Positions 14,866-28,520 of a DNA stretch of 64,000 bases are shown in pieces. Position 1 is the first letter of the stretch; each line of letters opens with the position of its first letter. This DNA comes from Albula goreensis. Its lineage: Eukaryota > Chordata > Actinopteri > Albuliformes > Albulidae. A model generated the notes under the pieces. It ran no database searches, was not told where the DNA came from, and saw only the letters and a list, made by a program, of their open reading frames with translations. The DNA is taken from contig CM040755.1 in assembly GCA_022829145.1 (NCBI GenBank), forward strand, positions 12,897,063 through 12,961,062. The letters run 5' to 3'. The translations under genes and the position numbers were made by a program.

Positions 14866-17800
14866 TGTCTTGGCATATGTAGATGCCGGCAACTGATCTG
14901 ATACAGAGAGGGCTTTGAAGCCTGCTTTCTGCAACATGGACTCCCATTCTTTTCATTGTTTCAATCTTTGCTTTAAAGGCACTGTAAGCCTAGCCCACGT
15001 TGGTAGAGCAACATGTTAAGGCAGGATTTCAAAAGAGGACTTCCTTCTGCCTGTCACACTTCTCAGAATTCACATTAATGAAAGTGGTGAGTTGCACCCT
15101 TGTAAAGAGGGCTCAAAACAGCAGTCTGAGAAGTGCTGACAGGGTTCCCTAGACAAAATGGTAGTATTACTACCTTCTTTTTGCATGTAAACTGGCTACA
15201 ACATCTGTGCCTTGTGTGTTTCACTGTCTGAATTCAGACCTGCAAGTGAAATACAAAATTGCATTTAAACTGTATCTCCTTTCATACCCTCTGCTAACTA
15301 TGAAACTAAAGGCAATACAATAAAGGCATTGCTGATTATTGAAACTCATAAATGACTATAATGGTCTTTAGCTCAGCTCTCATAATGCAGACAGCTTTCA
15401 TGTTCTGAACAACCTTCCTTTTAAATTTGATTTCTACACATCACATAAAAGAGAACCTTTGATCTATGTAACCGTCTGTTTGACACCAGTCTTGTCTGAA
15501 TACATTTTGCATATTGTGAAGCATAATTACATATATCCTCATAAAAATCAAAAGAAAGAGGTGTCGCTTCATTTCTTTGTTCTTTTATTCCACAAAATAT
15601 AATTGCAAGGGGAATAAGTGGCTTTGTACTTTACATATTTATTTTGTAATATGTTGAAATGGAGTATCTCAGTTCCTTCCAGGGGTATGAAGCTATGTGG
15701 ACAGGAACTAATGCTTGGCCAAGGTCAGGTCTTTCTACACAGAGTTTCCTGATGTGACGCAGATGCCTGTGTTTGCGCAGAGCCTCTTGCCGCTCTTCAT
15801 GTTAGAGCAAGGCCCTATGGTTTTCCCTCTCTGTCAAAACATCAATTTATTTGCCTCACTGCATGTGCTCCCGAGCACAGGCCATCTCAGGGATGTAATT
15901 TAGACTGTTTGGGGGAAGCTTTCTACCTCATCACTTAATAATAACTGTGTGCCTTTCATAAATTGGTGTTTTGTTACCCAGCTTAGACACCACAGAATGT
16001 CGTCAGAAGACATAAATTAAATATCCGTCCAGGTAGCAGGTGATTGACGCCAGACATCAGTAAGCATATGGAAACTTCAAAGCTCTAATGATTTGATGTT
16101 TTCTTTGTTTGTTTATTGGGAGTCATTAACATAATCTGAATTCACACCCCAGCCAAACCCGAGGCTAAAGATTGCATTGAATGGATCGCGGCTTTTCCTG
16201 GTCTTTTGAGAATGTTGTTCAGAATATTTGCATTGGAATGCCGCCATCATCCACACATCGTAATATCAGATTTTTGTCTAAAGTGGGTAGGGTTAATTGT
16301 AAGGATATGTTTCAGTTGCAGTGATGATAAGACAGAGCCAAACTCATTGTTCAGAATGTTCTATATATATACATCCTGAAAGGGCAGGCTTTGACAGTGA
16401 CAGAAGCAAGCACTGAGAATAGCACACTGTAGTTGGTGGTGTTGCAGTCTCTGCTAATGTCTGGACTTTAATAATAGGAGCTGAGGGTGGGTAGCCTGTA
16501 GCACAGTTGGAGCTCCCTTTTGTGGGACCATGCTACTGCTGCTCTCTTATTGCTATTGTTGAAAGCAGGGTGGGACTCCTTCCAGACGGACATTCCAGAT
16601 TTAGTTCAGACAGTGTTCCCATAACATTCCCAGGCCACCTTTTTTCCCCTTTTAAGAAGCGTTTTCGTCATTGTCCTAAATTCAGAGCCTGGTCTCAGAG
16701 CTGTTAAAACAAAGCACTTACAAAGGGAAACAGCAATGTATGGAACCAGTGTTCTTTCAGCAGACTTTGTGTTCGGTATCTCAAAAGGCTTGCTTTTTAT
16801 TATGCAAATAAATTCAGAGGTAGAATGGTTTCATGAATGTGGATGAAATATTTTGTTTCATTTCTAGTATATTAACTAGTATATGTCAAAAACTGAAAAC
16901 TTGGTGAAATTTCTTGAATTATTGCTGAACCAAAACTCGTTGACCACCACAATTCCCTGCATAGGTGGCAGATAGTTTAGTTGTATCTATCTTTACTTGA
17001 GATGAAAATATTATTACTATAGTTCCCTTGTGCACAATCAAATTCAGCTTCTCGTTACTAGGGTGACATTGAGTCATTGCCCATGTGCAATTTTGATGTA
17101 TCACACTGAGGCAGCCATGGTCACAGTCTTCGTACATGCCTAGTTGTCAAGACCGCAGTGTGGTTTTGTTCTGTAAGATGGCAGCTGTAGAAGGATAGCT
17201 GCAGAACCTATGGCGAGTAAGCTGGCTTGTTCTCTCAGGCAATGTATAGATATTCTAGGGGAAAGAGGTCAGCAAGTGAACTGGTACCTGTACATTGTGT
17301 TCAGCAAATCAGCACGTTTCAGAATTGCAGAATGACATGAATTGGTGAATATACAGCAAATGCATGACAGGTATGGTCCATTCTGCACTGTGCAAATGGA
17401 ACATTTGGGAGATAAATGTAATATTGTCAATGATGCATTAAGAATGCCAGTCACACCTACATGTGTAACACTGGAGAGATAATATTCCAGGGTCATACAC
17501 TGAACCTTATTTTACTCAAAAAAATTAAGCTCATGGATTAATGCATCATACAGCTCACGTTCACATCACACCCGAGTATCTTTCAGCTTTTCCTTCCATA
17601 GAACAATGCCTGTGTGATGGACTGGGCCTGAAACTCACCTGACCGCAGACAGCATGTGTACACTGCAGGGTGATGTGACCCCATGCATTCTCCACTGGGT
17701 TATGCCCAGCACTCCATACACAGGCATCATCATTTCAGAGAAATAAAGGCTCTTTTAAGCTCAATGCTGCCTTGGCTATAAGCATAGGGAGCAAGAAATT

Positions 17801-20800
17801 GAAGATGCGTGACATTGCACTAGTTGGTGTTTAGCATTCTTCAGATATACTTGGATTTAATTCTAATTCATTGGTGTTATGTCTGTTTCATTTTCTGGAC
17901 TATGACTAAACTAAACCAAATCTGCTATTTGTTCAGGTTTTGTTAATGTTTTGACACAAAAAAAATGAAGAGATGACCAGATCTATAATGGACACCATTT
18001 CCGGTTTTGCCTTCAGACACATCTTTTGTCTTGACAGTAACATGCTTTTCATATTTCCTTCAGGTCATAGCCTAAATTGACCTCTGTGTCAATGGACAGT
18101 TCTCTCCCAGTCAAGGACATGACAGAGATAGGGGAATGTGGAAATGAGTCCATCAGGATCTTCCTCTCTCATCAATCACAGAGTCAGATAGCGCTCTGCC
18201 AGTCATTTGAATCCTCCGGTTGCTCTCAATTATTTTTGCTCCTTTTCTTACTGGGCCTCCAGAGCCAGCTGTGCTGTGAACAAGAGCAAATACAGTTTGA
18301 GCCTTCAATCACTTTACACAATTTACACTTTTCACAATTTAGGACACTAGCCTTCCAGTATATTTGTTACTATCTTTTCTGTCACATTAGACTACATTAT
18401 CTTTCAAACATAACCTTGAAAGATATCCCCAACATTCCTAAGTAACAGTTTTGCATTCAAGCATGATCTAACATAAAATTAAATCAAACATGTTATGAAG
18501 ACCTTGTGATAACATTTAAAGTTTAAAGAACTGTATGTACAGCCTGGGGTTCACCAAGTTGTCCAAATTCATGGCTCTCCCAAGACCTGTGAAAAGAACT
18601 GCTCTTTTCTCCAATTCCATTAGACATTTAACTGTTGAATCATAGTGGAATAGAGGAATCTGTCTTGGTGTATTTATTACAGGCCATCTCAACAGTGGCA
18701 ATTATTAAAACAAAGGCCTTCAGGGTGATTCCTGTGGCATAACATGTTTAGAGATGAAATATCAGCATCTCTTAGGTTCATGCTTTGTGAGACCATGGTA
18801 TCACACTGCTAGAGGAGTACTCCTGCTGCCAGCCTGGAGCCCTAATAAAGCATCTGCCTGAATGGTTATGTGTGACCCTGCCTGTGAGCACACTTGGTTC
18901 ACTGAAGCAGTCAAACCAGTGCTTATCACCACAGAGAGCAAGGCGTCAGGGTCACTCCGAGCAAGGGACCTCATAGCTGCAGGAAACACTAAAGCTAATC
19001 AGACTGCAAACACAGTCTGGGCCAAGACATTGAGTCTAGGCAGATTGATCTTAAAGTCAACACAAAAACTTTCAAAAAGATCAAGTCATCAAGAGGCCTA
19101 GCAACATGTCTCCATGTTGTCTGTACCTTCTCTAAATTTGCCTTTGAGTGCTTGTGTTGGAATTTGCCCCTTTCCCAGACATAATTTATCTTATTGCACA
19201 GTCTTTCTTTCATATTGCTCCAGCAGCCATATGTGTTCTCCTCTCATCCAAAATGATCAGCAGAAAAAAAGATGTAATCTTTGCTCAGTAACCAGTTTAA
19301 AGTATGATGCTCTGAAGCTGTAATTGAATTATACTAATGTCATCAGGAATGTAATCAAGGCAGAGACAACATCCTTGCCAGTACAAAAATGCACCTCTGA
19401 TTTCTGCTCAGTTCTGATTATCAGGCAGATTGAGGGACGGGTCCCACTGCCTGACTTAGCAGCCTTATACAGTGTGGAGGATTTCACATCCAGACAAAGA
19501 TTCCTTTGTTTGTGCAATGACATCACTCTGTTGGTGAAAATGAGGGATTACTCCCATGCATTGTTTGAAATCGTTTTCTTTGTCCATAAACTAGACCCCA
19601 CAGTACAGTCTCTGTGTTATGCTTACAGACTCTGGTAATGTGCAATGAGAATGACCTAATTTTCCTGATATGGAGGAGAAACATAGATGAACTGAAACGT
19701 TATTTGTTACAAGATACACAGGTACTGAACTGTGTTTACCTTTTGTGTCTTTGTTACAGTGCCAAAATACACATCCTGTTTACTTTTACCACTTACTCCA
19801 AGATGGACAACATGAAAACATCTGACGTGCTGCACTTTGACTAAGAAATTAATTCCAGTTTATTAACATTTGTTTTTCACGTGGATTATGGAGATTATTA
19901 AAAAAAGGGGAGTTTAACACTGGATTCAAAAAGCTATCCCCAGATAAGATGGTTGCCTTATTGTGCATTAGGACTCACATACATACAGGGCTTGAGTGTA
20001 GAAGCTGTAAATCTGTCTTACTTTATAAGCTGATTGACATGCTGGAAGCTAAAAAGCATGTTTGTTAAAAAAGATGGTGTCAGCTGTTCTTTGGGTGGAA
20101 GACAGGGGTTACTATGGGTCAAAACCTCAGGTTTTGTTTGACAGAAAAATGCAGCTATGGTGGGTTTCATGGCCGAGCATTTAGCAAACAAGCCCATTCA
20201 GGACTAAGGTCCACTTACATCATTAATTCCATCGTTTTTTATGAGGTCACAGCTCCAGCTGATCCTGTTTTCCACACATCAACACCTGGCTGAATGTTGC
20301 CTGGAAACACCCAGAGAACCCCTCACTTGAGTTCACTGAGTTCAAGTAAAAGCTTTACTTTAAACACAGCAGATTTAACAGCATACATGCAACTGTATTA
20401 CAGGAATCACAGGCCCTGGGGGAGACTTCGAATTACTCACCAGAAGTTATTCATGTTGCATTGTGGGAGTACTGTCATTAGGCCTTTGAACATTAAAGTA
20501 TTAGATATTATCACATCTTGTTTAAAATTTACTGGAATTGTTAAACTAATGATTACAAATATGCCTGCAATGCAAAAACAATCACTGACGTTACATGCAC
20601 AACACACATGCAGTTTTTTAGGCAGGGATAGTGACAGTAGAAATTTATATGTGAACAGCTGTGTGTTTTTCATCTGGTTAATTGTTTCTTTTTTGAATAG
20701 AAAAATACCTTTTGTTTTTACAGCAATGATAAAATGCTGTTTTGTTGTGTTCTGAGGCAGTTTATTTACTCTTTACTTGAATAAATAGGGAAATAACTGA

Positions 20801-22009
20801 TCCTTCACTAAATGATGGGGAAAGATTAATCTTAAAATATATGAATTTGAAAAGAATATTTATATCTAAAATAATATTTACAACTTCCTAAAAGGAAACT
20901 AACTACAGTGATACAACAGGATTGATGTTCAGTCATGAGCTGTTTTGCATAGTTCCTTTCCTCATCTTACACAGTTTACCATGACATATGTGGGTCATAC
21001 ATGGATTTTTGATCCATTCCTGGGTACCCAACTGGCCCCTCCTCAGCTAATAATGAATGGTTTCGATTAAGTTTATACATTAGTATCAGTTTAAAACCAG
21101 TGACCTGTTAAACAAAGTGACCACTTTTAAGCAAAGGTTAAATGTGGTCATCTGGCAAATCAGGAAACAGTGCTGGGATGTTGAACTTAAACAGAAATAC
21201 TGCAAATTGCAGATTTTTAAGAAAGACATTAGGTGGATATACCCTGAGGCTGTTAAGAAGGCAAGAGCCAAATCATAATTTCATCTTTTTCTTTTTTCTT
21301 TTTGTCATTTCATTCATTTCATTGATAAGGTTAATAACATGAAAGAACAAGATTCCATGGCAAAATACAGTCCTAGATGCTTATTGTCCTTGTTTTTTAA
21401 TTATTTTCTGATGCTTGACTGTTAACCAGAGCAAATGAGTGGAACCATATCATTCCAATCTTAGCCTAATTACAATACCTATCATTTAATTTTACAATAT
21501 ATGTTAAGATTGTAGTTATACTCTTTTAATTTTAAGAACATTTTGATCAACTTTGTTTTAATTTATATTCTTAACTTAATGCCATCACAACTTATCTCAA
21601 CTTACTTACATTTATAATTACATATACATTACTATTATGACCCCACCCAAGGTCAACATACTTAGGCAGAAACTGTGACAGTAGTTATATCCCCCTTATT
21701 GTAGAGAAATGACTAAATTAAACTCTTAAATGTTGTCGAAATTGTGTAATGTTATACACTTAATTACGAGAGCACAGCTGGGTTCAAGAGGTTTTTGAAC
21801 AAGACAAATAAATAGCTTATGGCAAAATCATCAACAAAAGTGCCCTTGTGAGATAAGTACAGACGGTTAAAATGTAGATGAATGAGCATTGTATGGTCTC
21901 GGTTTGGTAACAAAGTGTAGTATGATAAAACACTGGATTTACTTATCTGTGTAACTATTATTTTTATTTTGATTGGTTGACAAGATAATATATATCTTCA
22001 TTCAGGACA
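14866..22009. other. gene-poor intergenic DNA
   Basis: No gene, RNA or mobile element recognised. Open frames at 18077-18445, 19324-19638 and 20294-20755 are low-complexity or have no family resemblance and no supporting splice context. Confidence 0.55.
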
Positions 22010-22240
22010 TAGGTGTCTGGTCATCTGCAGAGGAAGCGTTTGATTGATCCGGCGCTCAGATTGCATGCTTTATCAAAGACGATATCCGCTGAGCACGAAA
22101 CCCACCTGTTCTGCCAGCCAGCCTCCAGATGTTCGCTAAGATCCAGGTGGTGAAGTTGTTGCTTGGTAACACACAAAGCTTACAGGTTTTCGCTCAGTGT
22201 GTCTGAATGTATGTGTGCCCGGGCCAGCCCGCACACATTA
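22010..22240. promoter_or_regulatory. CpG-bearing pocket with RFX X-box
   Basis: CpG frequency rises here against AT-rich surroundings. It contains GTTGCTTGGTAAC at 22158-22170, close to the RFX X-box consensus (two inverted half-sites). It could be an enhancer or an unannotated promoter. Only the motif and the composition are seen directly. Confidence 0.3.
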
Positions 22241-22534
22241 ATAAAGTTAATGATCTATGTGCGTTATGAAAATACAATAAGAATGTAAAAGCTTACAAAA
22301 TGCCTGTCAACTACCTGTCAAACCTAAGGTAATTCCAACCTGAGGAATACCGTTAAAATAATTGTTAAATGTCGTTAATTCACATAAAATCACGTGAATA
22401 GGGTACCAATCGATCAGCGATTACTCGCATGATTGGACAAACACTCCAACATAACTTAAGGCAAGGTAGATACTGCTGTTGACTTCGTTGAACTGTGATC
22501 ATTTTGAAATTGTGGACTGTCCTTTTCTCCACAG

Positions 22535-22705
22535 GGAGGCGCCACAGTTGTTCATTCAAAAAAATCTCAAGAAGTAGGCCTAGCCCTATCAGATACACGA
22601 ACATTGTTTTTGTTTTCATGCCAGTAGGCAACATGAAGTTACCCGACCGCTGCGGCGCTGTGGGTCATTGCTTACAAACATGAGCTAGCTAATGAGAGTT
22701 ATCAG
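22535..22705 (+). ncRNA. possible non-coding exon
   Basis: A pyrimidine-rich acceptor (CCTTTTCTCCACAG, AG at 22533-22534) and a CAG/GTATGT donor (GT at 22706-22707) frame 171 bases. The segment has stops in all three plus-strand frames. It lies 0.3 kb downstream of the CpG pocket. A long non-coding RNA exon is possible, and chance splice-like signals are the alternative. Confidence 0.25.
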
Positions 22706-24230
22706 GTATGTAATACTTTCATTATGATTTGATTGGCATATAGCGACCCCTGTCAGTTTTTTTGTGTTATGACACTGGTCTTGCCTTGTTCCGTGAGGTG
22801 ATGCATTTTATTAGATTATTAGCAGCAGGATTTTAGCACAGCTGAAGCCCATTATTGAATGTGTCTGCCATTTTAGTCCATCCTGAATGATAATACATTA
22901 TTTTCCATGTATGATATATTGTGTATTTAGTCTAAACAAGCTAATGGCTTCAGCGAAAACAAGCCTTGGTATGCTTTGTCTTTCTGAAATGTGTGGTGTT
23001 AATTCAACTCATATGACTCATATGTACACTGTTTTTGTTAAATGAACACTGAACATTTTTCTGTGTTGTTTAACTAATTTTGCAGTCAGAGAAAATCTGG
23101 GAACAGCATTGGCTGCATTCCCCATGAGCCTGGCATAACCAACTGCTCATTATTGCCCTTATTTCATCCAATATGTATTTTTCATAAAAAGAAGAAATCA
23201 AACAGAAGTAGGTTAACAATGATGGAAGACTATAGTGTAAATAAAAGGACAGAATATATATCATGGCCTTGGGATGTTGTATGAACACACGTTAGAGATC
23301 CTATTTAAACACAATAGCTCTTGCAATTTGAATCTAGCTAGAGCTATGACATTGTGAGACACAAAGTGGCCCATTTTTTGTGGCAGGGTAGTACATATTT
23401 CATTTGCTTGCTTTATTCAAATGCCCTACAGTTCAAAACATTCATCTCTGGAATATGAAATGTGAATGTCACACATATTTAGACTGTAATTGGCTAATTT
23501 AAAGCACTGTAACCTTGTTGGTAAATGGAAATGCATGTCACATGGCTGTGTTAAGAATGAGGTGATACACTTTTTTCCTTGCTTCCAACTTTGCAGTTCA
23601 AAAGTGAATCAAAGAAGAAGAATCTAGTGAACAAAACTGGCCCTGAAGCAATCTTCATAAATCTTTAATGCATTTTTGATGCATGCTTATTTTTAAGGAA
23701 TGAAATTAGTGCATTTATCTCTAACAGAATGAAAGAGGCCTTTCCTGAGTTTACTCACACATCATGCATGTTAATGCATAAAATATTTGTCATTTTCAAG
23801 GAAAGTGATTACATTTCTCATTTTTCTTTATATCTGTTACATACAACTAATTATTAAAAGAATATAAATGTATCATAGCAATGTCTGCATGGTTCATAGA
23901 CGCAAATGTATAGACCTTCCATCTTTATTTCAATGTTATCTGATGGAGGTACATGATGATGGAGTCCACCCTGTGTCTTTAATTTCCAAGCCTGTCTGGC
24001 TCTGATAGGTTGCAGTGGAATCATGTGATATCTCAGGTTGCAAAGGGGGCAGTTTCCTTTTAGACTGAAATCTGCTCCATTGTTCTGAAAAGTAGGTTAA
24101 CAGCACAAGGACCTGTGACCGCCAGCTATGTATGAATTTCACCTTCAACCAAATGGGTAACTGCAGTCAACCCAAGCCTGCATTCCTTTGATAAACAATG
24201 GTGTTTATTCAGTCATCTGCAAAGGTATCC

Positions 24231-24400
24231 ATTTCAGCATTTATTTATGGACATCCTTATCCAGGGAAGGGGGCATAGCTTTGCGTTCTACCAATTTTCC
24301 TTTTAAAAGAAGGGCATCTAACAGTGGAAATTCAGGTACAGGTCAGAGGTCAAGGGTGTAATGGCAGTGAGTCACTCTGAGTTCAAGTACTCCATCTTCT
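24231..24400 (-). repeat. degenerate V-SINE-like element
   Basis: Read on the plus strand, ACATCCTTATCCAGGG near 24251, followed after about 90 bases by AGGTCAAGGGTGTAATGGCAG (in part) near 24345, matches the order of the conserved 3' half of fish V-type SINEs in reverse. These usually carry a 'ttatccagagcgact' tail and a 'cttgagcaagg' segment. It is heavily diverged and the borders are approximate. Confidence 0.35.
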
Positions 24401-26151
24401 GGTTAAAGAGATTTGCCCTTTTCACTGCTCTGCACTGCTGCCTCCCAGTTTCTTCCAACTGGCCCAGTGTGCTGTTTGAATTTGTTCTGGTTTTGGGGGC
24501 CTTGGTTTTTCTTCAATGCATGTATGTGTCTGGGCTGTACATAGTTGTTCCATGTTGATGTTATGAACCTACCAGGAGTATCAATAGTGGGCGCGTGTTA
24601 GTGACCTGTTCTCATGCCCAGGCGCCAGAGCAGTTATACTGTGTGTGGTATGACTTGTGGGTTGTTGTTCTAAGATGCAAAAAAGGGTAACAGAGATAAA
24701 TGCAAATAGCCACACTCTCCCACCCTCAACGATTGCATCATCCACGGAAATACACACCACAATCATGGTGAGGACAAGAAATGTTTGAGCACAAGGAAGT
24801 ATGAAATGGTTCACAGAATGACAGTGTAAAAAAATCAGATAATCCAAAAGGAAAAGAGTAAAGTGAGCAACACTTCCTTAGTGGTTTAAACAGTCTATCT
24901 GCTGTTAGGCTCATGCTTTAGATTACAGATGAGCTGAGGCAATCAAGGTTTGCACAGGGAATTCACAGCTGCTGAGTGTGAAGACCTGTCACAAGCCACA
25001 AATATTGCTCGGGAATGGCTGTATAGCTACAAGAACCTCTGCCATATCCCTCTGGATGCTTATGTTAGCTCTTATAATGTGCAAGTGGCTGTACAATGTG
25101 TCCCCATCAATCCAGTATTGCCCTGACCATTATAACTGACATAGTCAGTGCTTCACCCAAATCTGTTGCTCTGCAGCAACTGGAGGGGACAAAGGCCTGC
25201 AATGGGAATATGCTATTAAAAGATTATCCTCTTGGCTATCAGTCTATTTGTGGTTCAGGTCTGTTGATCCACAGATGGGCAGGTATGTACCAGCGTGGAG
25301 TTTCCCCTTACAGTGTTCTCCATTGGCTAACAGGGAAGCTAAGGCCCCCCAAACGGGCGTAAATCACACAGAGAGAAAAAGCCAGAGGCCGAGGGACAGT
25401 TCAATTTATGGTGCTATCTCAGCATGGGCATTTTTGTGTCTCAGGCTGATCATCTCAGATGCTTATGGAACAATCTGGAAGTCTCTTCAAGCCCATGCGA
25501 CTCATCCTGGACCCCTTTAGCTTGAAAATGATGTTTCACAATGGTCTAATTCCCAAAACTGACATGTCGATCCATAATTTTTTGAAAATACAATTACATT
25601 TTCTGACAGTACAGATATGACATATCCTTTTTCTAAAGTTACTGAACAAGTGAGGGGATGTGACTTCTCAAACTAATTAAACATGTGACTAAACAAGTCA
25701 TATGCCATGACACACTGCATCAGTTTAATGAGCATTTCTCTTCAGGTCAAATCATGAGGTAACATGGACTGGAGTGGGCCTCTCTAATACGTGAAGTAAG
25801 TGTGAAGGTGCAAAGTGTCATTACTCTTGACCGAGGCCAGCAGACAGTCTGAAACGTGCAGCCCACTCTGTCATAAATACTATGTATTATGCACAGCGTG
25901 ATGTGGCTATATTTAGCGGCTGTCGACTTCAGCAGGGACAGGAAGTGTGTGGGGGCAGGGGTTTGTGGTGCCCCATAAATGGGTCATCCCAGCGTGCGCC
26001 ATGGTGCCATTTCTGCAGGGGTAAAATAACACATTAAGTTGCTGTGCTGCTTAGGCATCCACCCTGGGTATGGCGTCAAAATTTGGCATTTCTTTTGAAT
26101 GACTCATAAACAGCCTCAGTGAACTCTCTAAAAATACTACCATGCCTAACT

Positions 26152-26164
26152 GGCTGAGTCAGCC
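26152..26164. promoter_or_regulatory. MARE/NF-E2-like palindrome
   Basis: GGCTGAGTCAGCC is a perfect odd palindrome around an AP-1 core and differs from the Maf recognition element consensus TGCTGAGTCAGCA only at the outer bases. A TGACTCAT AP-1 site lies about 50 bases upstream. Function is inferred from the motif only. Confidence 0.3.
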
Positions 26165-28140
26165 CCGATACCAGATAGTACGGTAGGTGGGAGTAGCTTG
26201 ACAGGTTTATTTTTTTTTTTTAATATGGACCTGGAACAAGAACGGACATGTTTTTAATTCTTCTTAGCTCCATATGATCCCCATCTAAAAATCTACTGGG
26301 AGAGTTGCAGTATCAAAGCATGAGGTCCAAATGGACTGATAAGCCAATGCCATTTTGCTGGTCCTGTTGGATGTCTTAACCAGCCCTCTCACACTGAAAC
26401 ATATGCTATCACTCACCTTAAATGCAGTCCACATATTGAAGGCTGTAATTGTGCCCTCTCATGTACTTCACAAAGTTCACTAATACATTATTAGATGTGC
26501 ATCAGCAAAGGTTCTTAGGTTTGTGTCCCAGCGTCCTGTGCAGGAAAAGGAGTTTAAAAAGTAATGTCTCTAAAAGATACCTTACATCTTTAACAATATT
26601 ACAAAGCAAAATTGGGTTATACTCCTTTTTGACAGTATTTTGAAGGGCTGTCCCTTCTGTCTCAGGTAGACAGAAATGAATGTGGAATGCAGGCACTGGT
26701 CAGTGGAGGATGTCAAGCTCAGAGGTTCATGTGGTTATGCACAAATGTTGAGGAAACAAAATGTTCAGCTGTTTCCCCATGCTGAACTGAAAAAAGAGCA
26801 ATTATATGGTCATAATACTGAGGAATTTCCAGTCTTGTACTTCCTTTGCCGGTCTAGTGTGGAATGGTGGTAACTGATGAGCAGATCACTAATCCATACC
26901 AGTATCACTAATCCATACCAGGCACATTAACTGCCATTGTTCTGTTTAACATCCTCATGTATGACTTTCATGATCTGCTCAGGTGGCATTGCATGTCAGC
27001 CCTCTCTCGGAACTCCTTGTTTTTTGTTTGTTTTGGCCTAGGAATGATTGTTAATTAAAAATTCCTGTCAGAATTGGCTTTTGGAATGAGTTCTCTGTTG
27101 TTCTTTGTAATTTGAGATGCAACTGTTGAGTCACCTTGACATTATGCAAGTCTTCCTAATGAAATGAAAATGTAACTGTGAGATTAAAATCAAAGAGATA
27201 CACTGCAGGGGAAAAACAGAAGCCAGACCACAGTGGGTACTCAGACATGACAGTAGTTAAGAATTTTCTTTCAGGCTAATGCATTAAGTGAACAGTTTTA
27301 AGGACAATTTAGAGGGTCATAAAGGTGTTTGGATAATACCTGTCAACATGCAAAACATCTAGGAGAACAAAAACATTTACCAGTGGAAACCCTGGAAATC
27401 TACTGTAAAATCCTATGTTTTATTTAAAACTGACAATTTCTTTGAGCAGATATTTACATTGAAGTTGCCTCAGTCAGAAAAATCTTTGTTTTACAATACG
27501 CCAGTACACAGTGGCATCTTCTTATTTTGTAATATTTGTCTACTGTCCAGCAGAACCAGTCTTATTTAAATTAAGAAATTGGACACATTATTACTATGCA
27601 TATGAGCACATTTTTTAATAAATTAGTTACAAAAATGTCCATACATTTTGCAATGAACAGCTTTGAAAATGGAATGGTTGGTCAGAAAAAAACAGGTCAT
27701 CTGGTTCCAGATCCACATTTTGTCCCTCCTCAAGGTCTATATTAAAATGATTGAGTGACTAGGGTGTGATTTTGGCCCTTTGACTTGCAGCACCATGCGA
27801 GTGTTACTTTGTGTATTCAAACACAGGTGAGATGTGTTATAACAAAATGTAAGGGAAAGTCATTCACACTGAGAATGTAATTAAATGAGGAATATAGTTT
27901 TCCTGTATTAGCACGGCACTGAGGTCACACCTGACCAACCACACTGCCATTTTTACAAAAATGGGTAGACAAAATGGTGGCATGTCAAACAATACATGAA
28001 TATTTATTAACAATTCAGTTATTAAGGAATGGGGCTGCTCTTTGACTTGACAAACCAGCATTTATCACTCTTTGAATACAGTTCTACAAGTTTTGACCTT
28101 TTTGAGATATTGGACAATTATATAAGAAGGAAAATTATAA

Positions 28141-28500
28141 GAAGGTATTTGACCTCATCTTAGTGTTCATGAATCCACTCTTGAAATAGTTTAGCAGTGT
28201 GCATGAATGCATTATTACCTTGGAATATGAGAATATCTTTAGCGTGCACCTGGTCTACAATGGCCTGATATTCCTTGGCTGTAATTCTAACATGCAGAGT
28301 AACCTGACCCAATGTCTCCCACAAGGTACCTGCCTATGCTAAAACAGATCCACCACCATGTTTAACAGCTGGAAACAGGTAAAGTAGGTTAATGTCTTTC
28401 TTTAAAGAAAAGATGAAAAAGATGACTTATGGTAGACCACATTGCTTTCCTTAACTTGTGAGCAGTCCAAAGTTGTGCTCATAAAACCACCTCACACATG
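28141..28500 (-). pseudogene. Tc1/mariner-type transposase relic
   Basis: On the minus strand one frame reads AVKHGGGSV (about 28343-28369) and then, about 60 codons later, QGNNAFMHTAKLFQEWI. These match the order and spacing of the DD34E core of Tc1-like transposases, where KHGGGS precedes a block of the form QQDNDPKHTAK-x-x-QEW. The catalytic Asp of that block reads as Asn here, and there are in-frame stops after SVLA and after WIHEH, so the gene is dead. Sequence upstream on the minus strand (to about 28500) looks transposase-like but is frameshifted. Terminal inverted repeats were not found. Confidence 0.75.
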
Positions 28501-28520
28501 GTTGCAGAGTGTTCTTCTAT

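Larger units (their letters stand above)
22708..28140. other. gene-poor intergenic DNA
   Basis: No gene supported. It includes a degenerate SINE (24231-24400), a MARE-like palindrome (26152-26164) and a 17-base tandem duplication (26885-26920), listed separately. Confidence 0.55.

Noticed and set aside
20294..20755. 153-codon plus frame in the desert
   Set aside because: No domain, no codon bias and no promoter or splice context.
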